A stretch of DNA of 64,000 nucleotides from Candidatus Tumulicola sp. (GTDB lineage Bacteria; Vulcanimicrobiota; Vulcanimicrobiia; Vulcanimicrobiales; Vulcanimicrobiaceae): positions 1,116,001 through 1,180,000 of the forward strand of contig DASXDT010000006.1 in NCBI GenBank assembly GCA_036490475.1, read 5' to 3'. Made by a program: the position numbers and the translations under genes. The notes under the pieces were generated by a model. It did not search any database. It worked only from the letters and a program-made list of their open reading frames with translations, and had not been told where the DNA came from. Shown piece after piece: positions 44,402 through 52,377 of this stretch. Position 1 is the stretch's first letter. The number at the start of each line of letters is the position of its first letter.

Positions 44402-44947
44402 ATGGAACGATGGTTTCCGATCGCGACGGAGCGATTATTGCTGCGCGAATTCAGCGCCGCTGACGAGTCCGATATTCATGAATACGGCGGAGATACGATC
44501 GTAGCGCGATACGTCGATTGGGGGCCGAACACACCGGAGAAGACCCACGAAATTCTTGCGAGCCGTCTACGCGATCAACTAATGTGGCCACGAGACGAGG
44601 TTGACTTGGCCGTGGAACTGCGCGAAGAGCAAAAGGTGATCGGCAGCATCACTCTCTGGATGTTGGATCGACAAACCGGCGTCGCCGGCTACGGATATGC
44701 GTTCAACAGAGCCTATTGGAATAACGGCTACGCGAGCGAAGCCTCCCGCGCAATTCTGCGCGTCGCCTTCAGTACTCTACGTCTTCATGGAGTTTTGGCG
44801 ACGTGCGACGTTCGCAACGTCGGATCGTGGCGCGTTATGGAGAAGGTTGGGATGCATCGCGCGCGTAGGCTCGAGCGAGACGTTCTGCAAAAGGGAGAAT
44901 GGCGCGACTCGTACGAGTACGCCATCATCAGCGGCGATATTACTTGA
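44402..44947 (+). CDS. GNAT acetyltransferase (RimJ/RimL-like)
   Basis: A 181-residue protein of the Acetyltransf_3 group. Openings TERLLLREFSAADESDIHEY and the core AFNRAYWNNGYASEASRAIL (acetyl-CoA loop) and LATCDVRNVGSWRVMEKVGMHRARRLERDV are the standard motifs of ribosomal-protein or small-molecule N-acetyltransferases related to RimJ/RimL and aminoglycoside-type GNATs. Substrate not known. It follows the AI-2E gene by 12 bases and its stop overlaps the convergent DUF4870 gene by eight bases. Confidence 0.85.
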   Translation: MERWFPIATERLLLREFSAADESDIHEYGGDTIVARYVDWGPNTPEKTHEILASRLRDQLMWPRDEVDLAVELREEQKVIGSITLWMLDRQTGVAGYGYAFNRAYWNNGYASEASRAILRVAFSTLRLHGVLATCDVRNVGSWRVMEKVGMHRARRLERDVLQKGEWRDSYEYAIISGDIT

Positions 44948-45392
44948 TGAAGTTGATGGCGAACGGGTAGCGGTAGGTACGGCCCTGGCTCGCGGCTACG
45001 GCTCCGAGAATCACACAGACCAGCGATCCGATTCCAGCAAAAATGAACAGCGCCGCGACGCCGAACATTCCAACCATGGCTCCAGGCGGAAGCTGCGTAT
45101 TGGACGAGTCTCCGTTGGATGCGGCGATAGCGGCTGCGATTACGCCAAACCACGCGACGACGAGAGCGATGATTAATAACACGAGCCCGATCGACAGCGT
45201 GATCTGGAAGTTGAGCGACGACTTCGCGTGCTCGGTCGCGAACGGCCGCTTCCCATTGTTGATCAAATAGACCACGAGCGGGCCAACGACGTGCCCGAAG
45301 GGGATGCCGGCCACTGCGACCAGCGCCGATAGGTGGGCGGCTACGCCCCAGCCGCGTTCTTCACGTTCGGTGGCGTCGATCGTGTCAATCAT
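44940..45392 (-). CDS. DUF4870 membrane protein (paralogue 1)
   Basis: A 150-residue protein with three or four membrane helices and the DUF4870 pattern: EREERGWGVAAHLSALVAVAGIPFGHVVGPLVVYL, then the HAKSSLNFQITLSI helix and a final GRTYRYPFAINFI tail. The family is small membrane proteins of unknown function. The neighbour at 45432 is a clear paralogue with identical architecture, 39 bases away on the same strand, so they arose by tandem duplication and may be one transcript. Confidence 0.85.
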   Translation of the reverse strand: MIDTIDATEREERGWGVAAHLSALVAVAGIPFGHVVGPLVVYLINNGKRPFATEHAKSSLNFQITLSIGLVLLIIALVVAWFGVIAAAIAASNGDSSNTQLPPGAMVGMFGVAALFIFAGIGSLVCVILGAVAASQGRTYRYPFAINFIK

Positions 45393-45431
45393 ACGCTTAC
45401 TGTACTATGGCGCGGGGTCCCGTGTTTCATG

Positions 45432-45884
45432 CTACTTAACGAACTCTCTCGCCAACGGGTACCGGTACGTGCGGCCCTTGCTGGCGGCCACGGCGGCGAG
45501 GATATTTTGCACGAACGTCCAGACGAAAAATGCTACGCAGGCGATGACGACGGCGAAAATCCCGATCAGCGCCCCGGTCGAAAGCGGCGTTGGCTTACCC
45601 GCGTCCGACGACCCGGCAACCACGGTGACCAGCAGAATCGCGTAGACGACAAGCGCCGCGATGATCAACATGATCGCGACGATCGTCATCGTTATCTGAA
45701 AGTTGAGCGATGCTTTCGCGTGTTGCGCCACGAGCGGCTTCTTATCGCGATACGAAAAGTACATGATGAGCGGGCCGGCGATGTTTCCAAAGGGGACCAC
45801 GAACCCGCTGATTACTGCAGACAGATGTGCGAGAACGGCTAAGTTGCGCTCTTCACGCTCGCTCGGATCGATCGTCTCAATCAT
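45432..45884 (-). CDS. DUF4870 membrane protein (paralogue 2)
   Basis: A 150-residue twin of the preceding protein, same strand and length. Shared blocks: EREERNLAVLAHLSAVISGFVVPFGNIAGPL, HAKASLNFQI, AAVAASKGRTYRYPLAREFVK. The loop between the third and fourth helices differs (SSDAGKPTPLSTGAL here). No function is known for DUF4870; heteromer formation by the pair is possible but not shown. It is divergent from the FAD-dependent oxidoreductase gene, with 72 bases between. Confidence 0.85.
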   Translation of the reverse strand: MIETIDPSEREERNLAVLAHLSAVISGFVVPFGNIAGPLIMYFSYRDKKPLVAQHAKASLNFQITMTIVAIMLIIAALVVYAILLVTVVAGSSDAGKPTPLSTGALIGIFAVVIACVAFFVWTFVQNILAAVAASKGRTYRYPLAREFVK

Positions 45885-45956
45885 GTTGGCAGCTTACCAC
45901 AATCCACTCCCCGGTACGCCGCCAGGCGCCGCTCGCCCATCGCCGAAACGGACGAC

Positions 45957-47303
45957 GTGCTCGAAACCGGCGTACTCGTGATCGGAGGCGGCAATGCGGG
46001 CTGCGCGGCGGCGATCGCCTCGGCCCGTCATGGCGCGCGCACGACCCTGGTCGAACGATACGGATTTCTGGGGGGCACGGCGACCGCCGCGATGGTCGGA
46101 CCGTGGATGACGTTTCACTCCGGTGGCGACCGCATCGTCGGCGGTATCGCGCAAGAGATCGTCGAGCGATTGATGGCCAAGGGCGCGTCGCCGGGGCACG
46201 TCGCCGACTCGTCGGATTACGTCGCCACAATAACGCCCTTCGACCCCGAAGTGCACAAAGCGGTGCTTTTCGAGATGATGCGCGAGGCCGGCGTCGAGCT
46301 ATTGCTGCACGGCTATTTTCTCTCAACCGAAACAGTTGGCGACGGCGTAACGGGAGCGACGTTCGCGACGGTAGCAGGCTCGCGCCGCTACCAGGCGACG
46401 GTCGCGATCGATGCGACGGCCGACGCGCTCGTCGCGCACTCCGCCGGCGTGCCGACGCAGCAAGGCGACGAACGCGGCCGCGTCCAGCCGGCCAGCCTGA
46501 TGTTTCGGCTTAGCCATGTCGACATGCACGAGCTCGCGCGCTACGTGCGCGAACATCCCGACCAAATGCGAACATCGCTCGCACCCGGCCAGCGTAAAGC
46601 AGCGGCGCTTACCGCGGTCGCGGGCTTGAATGAAATCTGGCAAGCCGCGGTGCGGGACAACATCGTCGACGTGCCGCGCGAGCTCGTGTCGATCTTTGCG
46701 TCGCCGTACGCCGACGAAGTGATCGTGAATATGACGCGCGTCGTCAACATCAATCCGCTCGATCCGGACGATCTGACCCGCGCGGAAGTTGAGGCACGTT
46801 TACAGACGATGCAACTACTCGACTTCTTCCGCACGCGCGTTCCCGGTTTTGCCAACTCACGCATCGCCGCAACCGGAACGCAAATCGGCATTCGTGAATC
46901 CCGGCGTATCGTGGGTCGTTACACGCTCACCGCTGACGACGTGTTAAACGCGCGGCAATTCGACGATGCCGTGGCGCGCAGCGCGTATCCGATCGACGTG
47001 CATAATCCGTCCGGCTCGGGAACGACGACGAAGCGGCTCGCACCGGGCAAGAGTTACGAAATCCCGTACCGTTGCATGGTGCCGGTCAATCGCGAGCAGT
47101 TGCTGGTGGCGGGGCGCTGCATTTCGACCACGCATGAAGCGCTCGCATCGGTACGCCTCACCCCAACCGTGATGACCTTGGGCCAAGCCGCAGGCACGGC
47201 GGCCGCGCTGGCCGTCAGGTCCGGATCGATGGTCGGAGAGGTCGATCCGGCGCAACTCCGGGCGACCCTTGAGGCCGATGGCGTGGATTTACGGCGTACG
47301 TGA
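45957..47303 (+). CDS. FAD-dependent oxidoreductase
   Basis: A 448-residue cytoplasmic flavoprotein of the PF12831 type. The N-terminal dinucleotide fold VLVIGGGNAGCAAAIASARHG with a following TLVERYGFLGGTATAAMVG binds FAD. Later the VAIDATADALVAHSAG strand and a C-terminal APGKSYEIPYRCMVP...LVAGRCISTTHEALASVRLTPTVMTLGQAAGTAAALAV complete the FAD site; that ending is typical of this family. Substrates are varied and not deducible. Starts with GTG; a weak ribosome-binding site. It opens a plus-strand run of genes to 56.5 kb and overlaps the next gene (GTGA). Confidence 0.85.
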   Translation: MLETGVLVIGGGNAGCAAAIASARHGARTTLVERYGFLGGTATAAMVGPWMTFHSGGDRIVGGIAQEIVERLMAKGASPGHVADSSDYVATITPFDPEVHKAVLFEMMREAGVELLLHGYFLSTETVGDGVTGATFATVAGSRRYQATVAIDATADALVAHSAGVPTQQGDERGRVQPASLMFRLSHVDMHELARYVREHPDQMRTSLAPGQRKAAALTAVAGLNEIWQAAVRDNIVDVPRELVSIFASPYADEVIVNMTRVVNINPLDPDDLTRAEVEARLQTMQLLDFFRTRVPGFANSRIAATGTQIGIRESRRIVGRYTLTADDVLNARQFDDAVARSAYPIDVHNPSGSGTTTKRLAPGKSYEIPYRCMVPVNREQLLVAGRCISTTHEALASVRLTPTVMTLGQAAGTAAALAVRSGSMVGEVDPAQLRATLEADGVDLRRT

Positions 47304-48415
47304 AGAAGACAGCAATCATGCGCTCTTTCGCACGATCGCTTCGCATTTCGTTCATCTGCGCCGCCACAATCGCCGGTCTGGCCTCCTGTGGCGGAGGTTC
47401 TCTGCGCAGCACCCCGCAGGTCGCAACGCAATCCTTCGAGGTGCCCGCTCGCCGAAATGCCGACTTGCCGATACTCAAAGAGTACCGTATCACGGCAAAA
47501 AATATGGAGAACGCCCTCGATCTCACGTTCGATGCTGCGGGTTCGCTCTGGGTGAATTCGACCTTGGCATACCTGGGCAAAAGAAGCCCCAACGGCCACA
47601 TAACGGCACATAAGCTGCCGAATCAGAGAGACAATTATGGGTATGGGTGGGCGTATAATTTCGCGACCGATTCGAGCGGCCGCGTGTATTTCACGACGTA
47701 TTATGGCGAGCACGTCGGATACATCGAACCGACTGGGAAAATCGTCGAGTTCGAACCCGCTCATCTGTACGCATGGACGTCGGGATTGACCATAACGCAC
47801 GATCGCTTGTGGGTCGAAATAACCGGCTTCTACAGCACCTCACTGCTCGAGTTCACGTTGACCGGCAAACTGGTGAAGCAGTTTCCACTCCCGAGTCCAT
47901 ATTGTTATAGCGGACCCATGACGGCATCGAAAGACGGCTCGTTGTGGATCGGATACAGCGCCAACTGTCCTTCGATTTTACATGTTACGGAAAAAGGCGT
48001 CGTCACGAAATATCCGATCGTCGCTTCCAACGGTGTATGGAAGATCGCGAACGGTCCGGACGGCAACGTTTGGTTCGCCGCGGGGAGTGGCCCGACGCAG
48101 CACGACTACATCGGGAAGATCACCCCAAACGGAACGATCACGGAGTATCCGATTCCGAATCAGGCAGATGGGCTTGCGGTCGGACCGGATGGCAACTGGT
48201 ATCTAACGATGCCGTTCGTCGGACAGATCGCTGAGATGACGCAAAGTGGAGACATCGTCAACACGATCACGCTGCCCGGCGCCATCAACGGGAGCGCGCC
48301 GAACTACCAGCTAGGCAGCATCACTTTGGGACCCGACGGCAACTTGTGGTTTGTCGAGGGCCAGCGTAACCAAATTGGCGAGCTGAAGTTCGGCACTCGG
48401 GCAGAGAAGAGGTAA
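47300..48415 (+). CDS. Streptogramin-lyase-like beta-propeller lipoprotein
   Basis: A 371-residue predicted lipoprotein (signal SLRISFICAATIAGLASC), GTG start at 47300 overlapping the FAD gene stop; an ATG at 47318 also fits the signal. Six or more blades follow, for example ATDSSGRVYFTTYYGEHVGYIEPTGKIVEF and GPDGNVWFAAGSGPTQHDYIGKITPNGTITEY; these match the Vgb-type repeat of the large lipoprotein at 38270. Function is unknown. It may be the first gene of, or merely next to, the unit at 48422-50666: six bases separate it from the next start. Confidence 0.75.
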   Translation: MKKTAIMRSFARSLRISFICAATIAGLASCGGGSLRSTPQVATQSFEVPARRNADLPILKEYRITAKNMENALDLTFDAAGSLWVNSTLAYLGKRSPNGHITAHKLPNQRDNYGYGWAYNFATDSSGRVYFTTYYGEHVGYIEPTGKIVEFEPAHLYAWTSGLTITHDRLWVEITGFYSTSLLEFTLTGKLVKQFPLPSPYCYSGPMTASKDGSLWIGYSANCPSILHVTEKGVVTKYPIVASNGVWKIANGPDGNVWFAAGSGPTQHDYIGKITPNGTITEYPIPNQADGLAVGPDGNWYLTMPFVGQIAEMTQSGDIVNTITLPGAINGSAPNYQLGSITLGPDGNLWFVEGQRNQIGELKFGTRAEKR

Positions 48416-48421
48416 CAGGGT

Positions 48422-49483
48422 ATGGCTATGAAGTCGTCGTCGTTTCTAGCGCCGCGATCGAAGCTTCCGCAACAAGCACTGGACGAGCTGCGCAGCATCA
48501 TCGATGGGTACCATCTGATGCGCTCCGCGTCGGATGCCGGGTCGAACAGCGACGCGGAGATCTCCAAGCTTGAGAGCAAGCTGCAGACGTCGCCTGCGCA
48601 GCTATGGTGGTCGGATCTCGCCATGGCCGAGTTGTGCGTTGCGGCTATATTGCCGGCCGACCAGATTCGTTCGACCCTCCCGTCGTGGCGGCGCCGCCTG
48701 CAGGACGTCGTCGGTTCGAACCGCTACTCGCAGTACGTCGCCAGCGCGGTCGACATTTCGCAAGAGCAAGACGTCGACGTTTTGCGCGCCGATTTGATGT
48801 CGTGCATCCGAGCCGTCTACTATTTTTACGGTTCGTACGGCGTCGCGGCGTTGAGCCGCACTCGGGCCGCCGAACGGCTTGTCGCGGCCGCCATCGTCAT
48901 CCTCGCCGTCCAAGCGATCGCATTCGCCGTTGCGTGGCTGTTGCCTAACATCGCCGGCTCGTGGAGAGCCGTTGCCGCCCTCGCAATCGCGACGTCGGCC
49001 GCTGCGGTCGTGGGCAGCGTCGTAAGCGTTCAGCGACGCCTGCAAGACCCAACCGTCGAAGTCGATCCGTTTTACCGTTTCATTCAAACGGATGCAGATT
49101 GGTTTGGAATCGCCGTTATTTCGCCGATGTTCGGAGCCATTTTTGGCCTGCTCGTGTACGGTCTGCTCGTGTCGAAGCTCTTGTCCACCAGCATAGTAAC
49201 GTTCCAAGAAACTTCGAGCGATCCATTAGCGATTGCGTTGCCGGCATCCGTGGCCGGTTACGCCGCTGTCGTTATCCTCGGCTTCATCTCGGGGTTCGCG
49301 GAGCAGTTGATACCCGACGCATTGACGCGAATCGCGACTCGTGCGCTTGCCGGCGTTGCCGGTGGCGACTCGACGACGGTGCAATCACCCGCTGCCAGTC
49401 CGTTTGTGAGAAGCGCGGCGAAAGCGAGCTCCGATGGTTCGAACGCTTCCGCAGTGGATGACGCGACGAAGTCGACGCAATAG
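48422..49483 (+). CDS. Multi-helix membrane protein, first gene of a three-gene unit
   Basis: A 353-residue protein. Residues 1-145 are a soluble helical region (coiled-coil-like SDAEISKLESKLQTS). Four helices follow (about 156-177, 184-203, 230-252 and 275-296), with FGAIFGLLVYGLLVSKLL and GFISGFAEQLIPDALTRI between and after them. I recall similar helical pairs in uncharacterised bacterial membrane proteins but know no function. The C-terminal 50 residues are Ser/Ala-rich and unstructured. An AGAGG-type site precedes the ATG. Its TAG stop overlaps the next GTG by one base, so the following gene is coupled. Confidence 0.6.
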   Translation: MAMKSSSFLAPRSKLPQQALDELRSIIDGYHLMRSASDAGSNSDAEISKLESKLQTSPAQLWWSDLAMAELCVAAILPADQIRSTLPSWRRRLQDVVGSNRYSQYVASAVDISQEQDVDVLRADLMSCIRAVYYFYGSYGVAALSRTRAAERLVAAAIVILAVQAIAFAVAWLLPNIAGSWRAVAALAIATSAAAVVGSVVSVQRRLQDPTVEVDPFYRFIQTDADWFGIAVISPMFGAIFGLLVYGLLVSKLLSTSIVTFQETSSDPLAIALPASVAGYAAVVILGFISGFAEQLIPDALTRIATRALAGVAGGDSTTVQSPAASPFVRSAAKASSDGSNASAVDDATKSTQ

Positions 49484-50343
49484 TGCAGCAGCACGTTCTT
49501 CTGGCAACGTGGATAGCGAATCACTGGTCCGACGTCGCGAGCGTCGCTTCGATCGTGATCGCGTTCGTCGCGGCATTTCGGCCGGAGCTGCACGCGCTCT
49601 TGCGACCACGACGCGTCGACGTTCTGCTTAGCGACAGCCTATTTTTGGAGATCGGCTTCAATGGTTTTGGGCCGACGCTCGGAGTGATCGGCACCTTGAA
49701 CAACGAGCACGCGCGCTCATTGATAACCAAAATGCGCATTCGACTCAAAGCCTCCGGCGCAAACGGTGAGTTTGTTCTGACGCCGCTTTTTAATCGGGAA
49801 CGCGCCATCAATAGCGCGCTCGCCGGCGGTGAAGAAGCTCGCGGCAAGTTCTGGTTACCATTCCTGATCGAGGCGGACGTCGCCATCCCCTTCGACATCT
49901 TCTTTCGCAACGATGCTGCGACCGCCGCGGTAACGTCGAGTGGCTTCAACCTAGGGCAGGCGTGGATGTCCTACGCCAACGCCAAGGTGCAAGAAAACGA
50001 ACAAGCGCTATCCGATCCGGATCCAACTACGATGCAGGCGAAGGTCGCGGGCTACCTAACCGCCCTCTCTAATGAGTCGGGTAGCCAAGACTTTATCGTG
50101 ACCGCTAGCCGGGAATTGAGTGATGCGTTTGTATGGCAGGTGCAAACGTATGAAGCTCGCCTAGAAGTCGACGTGCTGGATTGCCATCGCGCCTTCTCAC
50201 GGAGTTTCCAATTTGCCATCTCCGAAGAACAGCTTCGACAGCTTCAGGAGAACATCGGCGTCATAATCGCGATCGTCTGCAAACAGCTCGACCCGAACAC
50301 CGTTCCGTGCTCCGCTTTTTCGAAGATAACGCTCGAAGATTGA
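49483..50343 (+). CDS. Membrane-anchored protein of unknown function
   Basis: A 286-residue protein beginning at GTG. A single N-terminal hydrophobic helix (about residues 8-32, SDVASVASIVIAFVAAF) anchors a long soluble region rich in beta strands and helices (RVDVLLSDSLFLEIGFNGFGPTLGVIGTLNN near the start). The segment FEGE-like motifs of known enzymes are absent, and I do not recognise a family. It is sandwiched between the multi-helix protein and the HExxH peptidase with overlaps on both sides (TAGTG and TTGA), so the three are probably produced together. G+C is lower in its first part (32 of 60 at 49621-49680). Confidence 0.55.
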   Translation: MQQHVLLATWIANHWSDVASVASIVIAFVAAFRPELHALLRPRRVDVLLSDSLFLEIGFNGFGPTLGVIGTLNNEHARSLITKMRIRLKASGANGEFVLTPLFNRERAINSALAGGEEARGKFWLPFLIEADVAIPFDIFFRNDAATAAVTSSGFNLGQAWMSYANAKVQENEQALSDPDPTTMQAKVAGYLTALSNESGSQDFIVTASRELSDAFVWQVQTYEARLEVDVLDCHRAFSRSFQFAISEEQLRQLQENIGVIIAIVCKQLDPNTVPCSAFSKITLED

Positions 50344-50666
50344 GCGAAGCATTGCGGTCGGCTCGCGCGTACAACATCGCGATCCGTTTTGTGGACCTCG
50401 GGGATTGGAACGGCGGCGGCGAACTGCGCGCGGAATACGACGCAACCATTCCCGAGATTCGCATCAATCGCCGCATCACCGAATCTATGCCGGATAGCGA
50501 GCGCGAACGGTTCGTCGCGCTCGCCATCGGCCACGAGCTATATCATCATCGGGAACATTTAGGAGAAATTCCCACACTGTCAAAGCATGCCGAGCGCGAA
50601 GCCTCGGCAAATGCATACGCCCTCAAACTACTCGCCGAGTTGCGGCCCGCACTCGCGGAACGGTAA
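50340..50666 (+). CDS. Small HExxH metallopeptidase-like protein (ImmA/IrrE-like)
   Basis: A 108-residue protein with a zinc-binding HELYHH motif (His65, Glu66, His69) and a downstream EREASANAYALKLL helix whose Glu can be the third ligand, the layout of small IrrE/ImmA-type peptidases that cleave repressors. No helix-turn-helix or GAF part is attached. The start is TTG at 50340, overlapping the preceding stop as TTGA; GTG at 50307 is an alternative with 11 more residues. The frame upstream of that lacks homology. It is the third gene of the coupled trio; a substrate is likely one of its neighbours, but this is inference. Confidence 0.65.
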   Translation: MSEALRSARAYNIAIRFVDLGDWNGGGELRAEYDATIPEIRINRRITESMPDSERERFVALAIGHELYHHREHLGEIPTLSKHAEREASANAYALKLLAELRPALAER

Positions 50667-50723
50667 CCTACACAATGGGAATCTTCCGTAAGCATCGAAT
50701 TTGCTGCGACATCGTGATAATTG

Positions 50724-51611
50724 ATGGGCGATAACCTTTTCGCCGGAATCGACGGCGGACAAAGCTCGACCAGGGCGGTCGTGGGAACGGGTGACGGGCA
50801 GGTTCTCGGCCGCGGAGCCGTCGGCGGAGCGGATGAGGTCGGTGCTACCACACATTCCACGCGACTTCGCGATGCACTACGTGATGCGCTCGCAGCCGCG
50901 GTCGCCAACGCCGGCTTACCTGCAGACGCGCAATTCGATACGATCGTTGCGGGCGTATCCGGGTTCGACGGCGCGCATGTTGGCCGTCCACCCGAATTGC
51001 CGGCTCGCGAAACGATCGTGCTGCACGACGCGCCGATCGCGCTCGCGGGAGCGCTCGATGGCGAAGCCGGCATCGTCGTGATTGCCGGAACCGGTACCGT
51101 CGCATATGCTGCGAACGCGAATTCGGATGACGCAAAAACGTATGGCGGTTGGGGCTATCTGTTCGGTGACGAGGGTAGCGCGTTCTGGCTGGTGCGCGAA
51201 GCTCTTGCGCAAATGATGCGGCACGAAGATGACGGCAGACCCCTCGACGCTCCGGCCAATGCGATACGTGCGTACTTCGGAGTCGACTCGCTTCGCGAGA
51301 TCGTGTCGGCGACGCACGCCGGGCGACTCACGCGCGACCGCCTCGCTTCCTACGCTCCGTCGGTTTTGAAAGCGGCGCCGTTCGACCATCTCGCGCGACG
51401 CGGCGTGCAGCGACTGGCCGAGCTCGTCGGGGCGGCGGTCCGCGATGGAGCCGCGCCGCGCGTCGCCTTGATCGGCGGCATGTTCGCGAACGCCGATTAC
51501 CGCGAGCGCGTCGGCGCTGCTATCGAGCGCCTCGGCGTACGAATCGTCCCCGCCAAACGGCCGCCGGCTGAAGGAGCGATGCTGCTCGCTATCCGCGCCG
51601 CCGGCGGATGA
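50724..51611 (+). CDS. N-acetylglucosamine kinase-like (BadF/BadG/BcrA/BcrD ATPase family)
   Basis: A 295-residue ASKHA-fold sugar kinase. Signatures: LFAGIDGGQSSTRAVV (phosphate-1 loop), VAGVSGFDGA, VIAGTGTVAYA (phosphate-2) and GWGYLFGDEGSAFWLVREAL (adenosine site), the order seen in GlcNAc kinases and MurK. ATP phosphorylates amino sugar at C6 in the cytoplasm. The first start triplet is TTG at 50721; ATG at 50724 is preferred. It overlaps nanE by four bases (ATGA), supporting an amino-sugar pathway. It lies 58 bases after the peptidase stop. Confidence 0.88.
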   Translation: MGDNLFAGIDGGQSSTRAVVGTGDGQVLGRGAVGGADEVGATTHSTRLRDALRDALAAAVANAGLPADAQFDTIVAGVSGFDGAHVGRPPELPARETIVLHDAPIALAGALDGEAGIVVIAGTGTVAYAANANSDDAKTYGGWGYLFGDEGSAFWLVREALAQMMRHEDDGRPLDAPANAIRAYFGVDSLREIVSATHAGRLTRDRLASYAPSVLKAAPFDHLARRGVQRLAELVGAAVRDGAAPRVALIGGMFANADYRERVGAAIERLGVRIVPAKRPPAEGAMLLAIRAAGG

Positions 51612-52318
51612 GCGATCCGCGAACCGCGGACGCCATCCTCGAGAAGCTGCGCGGCGGCCTGATCGTCTCGGTCCAAGCCTTCGACGGTTCGGCGATCGAT
51701 CGGCCCGACGTGCTCGCCGCCATGGCCGATGCCGCGGTCCGCAACGGCGCCGCCGGCATTCGGGCGAGAAGTTTGGCGTGCCTAACAACGATGCGAAATG
51801 CGATCGACGCACCGCTAATCGGTCTCGTAAAGGCTGCGTACGACGGATTCGAACCCTACATCACCCCGACGATTGCGGATGCCGAGGCCGTCGCTGCGAC
51901 TGGTGCCGACATCGTCGCATTCGATGCGACGGGACGGCCGCGACCGGATGGCAGCACGATGGCCGAAGCGGTACGCGCCATTGCGACTGTCGGAAAACTC
52001 GCGATGGCCGATTGTGCTACGTTCGACGACGCCGTCCGCGCCGCAGAAGCGGGCGCACACATCGTTGCGACCACGTTGAGTGGCTACACGCCCCAAACGA
52101 GCGGCCGCGCGCTGCCCGATCTCGACTTGGTCGAACGCATGACTTCACTAGACACATTTGTCGTATGCGAAGGCGGCGTGCACCATCCCGAGCAACTGCG
52201 CGCGGCGTTCGATCGCGGTGCGGATGCCGTCGTTGTCGGTACTGCAATTACCAACGTCGACTGGCTCGTGCGTCGATTTGCAGGGTTGACGGGTGCCGCG
52301 CCAAACCGCTCAAAGTAG
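51608..52318 (+). CDS. nanE: N-acylglucosamine-6-phosphate 2-epimerase (NanE-like)
   Basis: A 236-residue TIM-barrel protein. The NanE signatures are LRGGLIVSVQAFDG at the start, RNGAAGIRARSL, YITPTIADAEAV, IVAFDATGRPRPDG and the final phosphate-binding CEGGVHHPEQLRAAFDRGADAVVVGTAI. It interconverts ManNAc-6-P and GlcNAc-6-P. Paired with the kinase, this fits salvage of N-acetyl-hexosamine, possibly ManNAc, or a link to cell-wall sugar recycling. It ends 60 bases before the oxidase operon, so they are separate transcripts or weakly linked. Confidence 0.9.
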   Translation: MSDPRTADAILEKLRGGLIVSVQAFDGSAIDRPDVLAAMADAAVRNGAAGIRARSLACLTTMRNAIDAPLIGLVKAAYDGFEPYITPTIADAEAVAATGADIVAFDATGRPRPDGSTMAEAVRAIATVGKLAMADCATFDDAVRAAEAGAHIVATTLSGYTPQTSGRALPDLDLVERMTSLDTFVVCEGGVHHPEQLRAAFDRGADAVVVGTAITNVDWLVRRFAGLTGAAPNRSK

Positions 52319-52362
52319 ATGCGCAGCGCGGAGCTTCCTTATAGTCTATCAATAGAGCGCTT

Positions 52363-52372
52363 GGGAGAGGGA
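52363..52372 (+). promoter_or_regulatory. Ribosome-binding site with a TTG start of coxB
   Basis: A purine-rich GGGAGAGGGA lies five to seven bases before the TTG at 52378. It supports TTG as the start of subunit II; no in-frame ATG or GTG precedes the first membrane helix at a sensible distance. Confidence 0.6.
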
Positions 52373-52377
52373 ATTCA

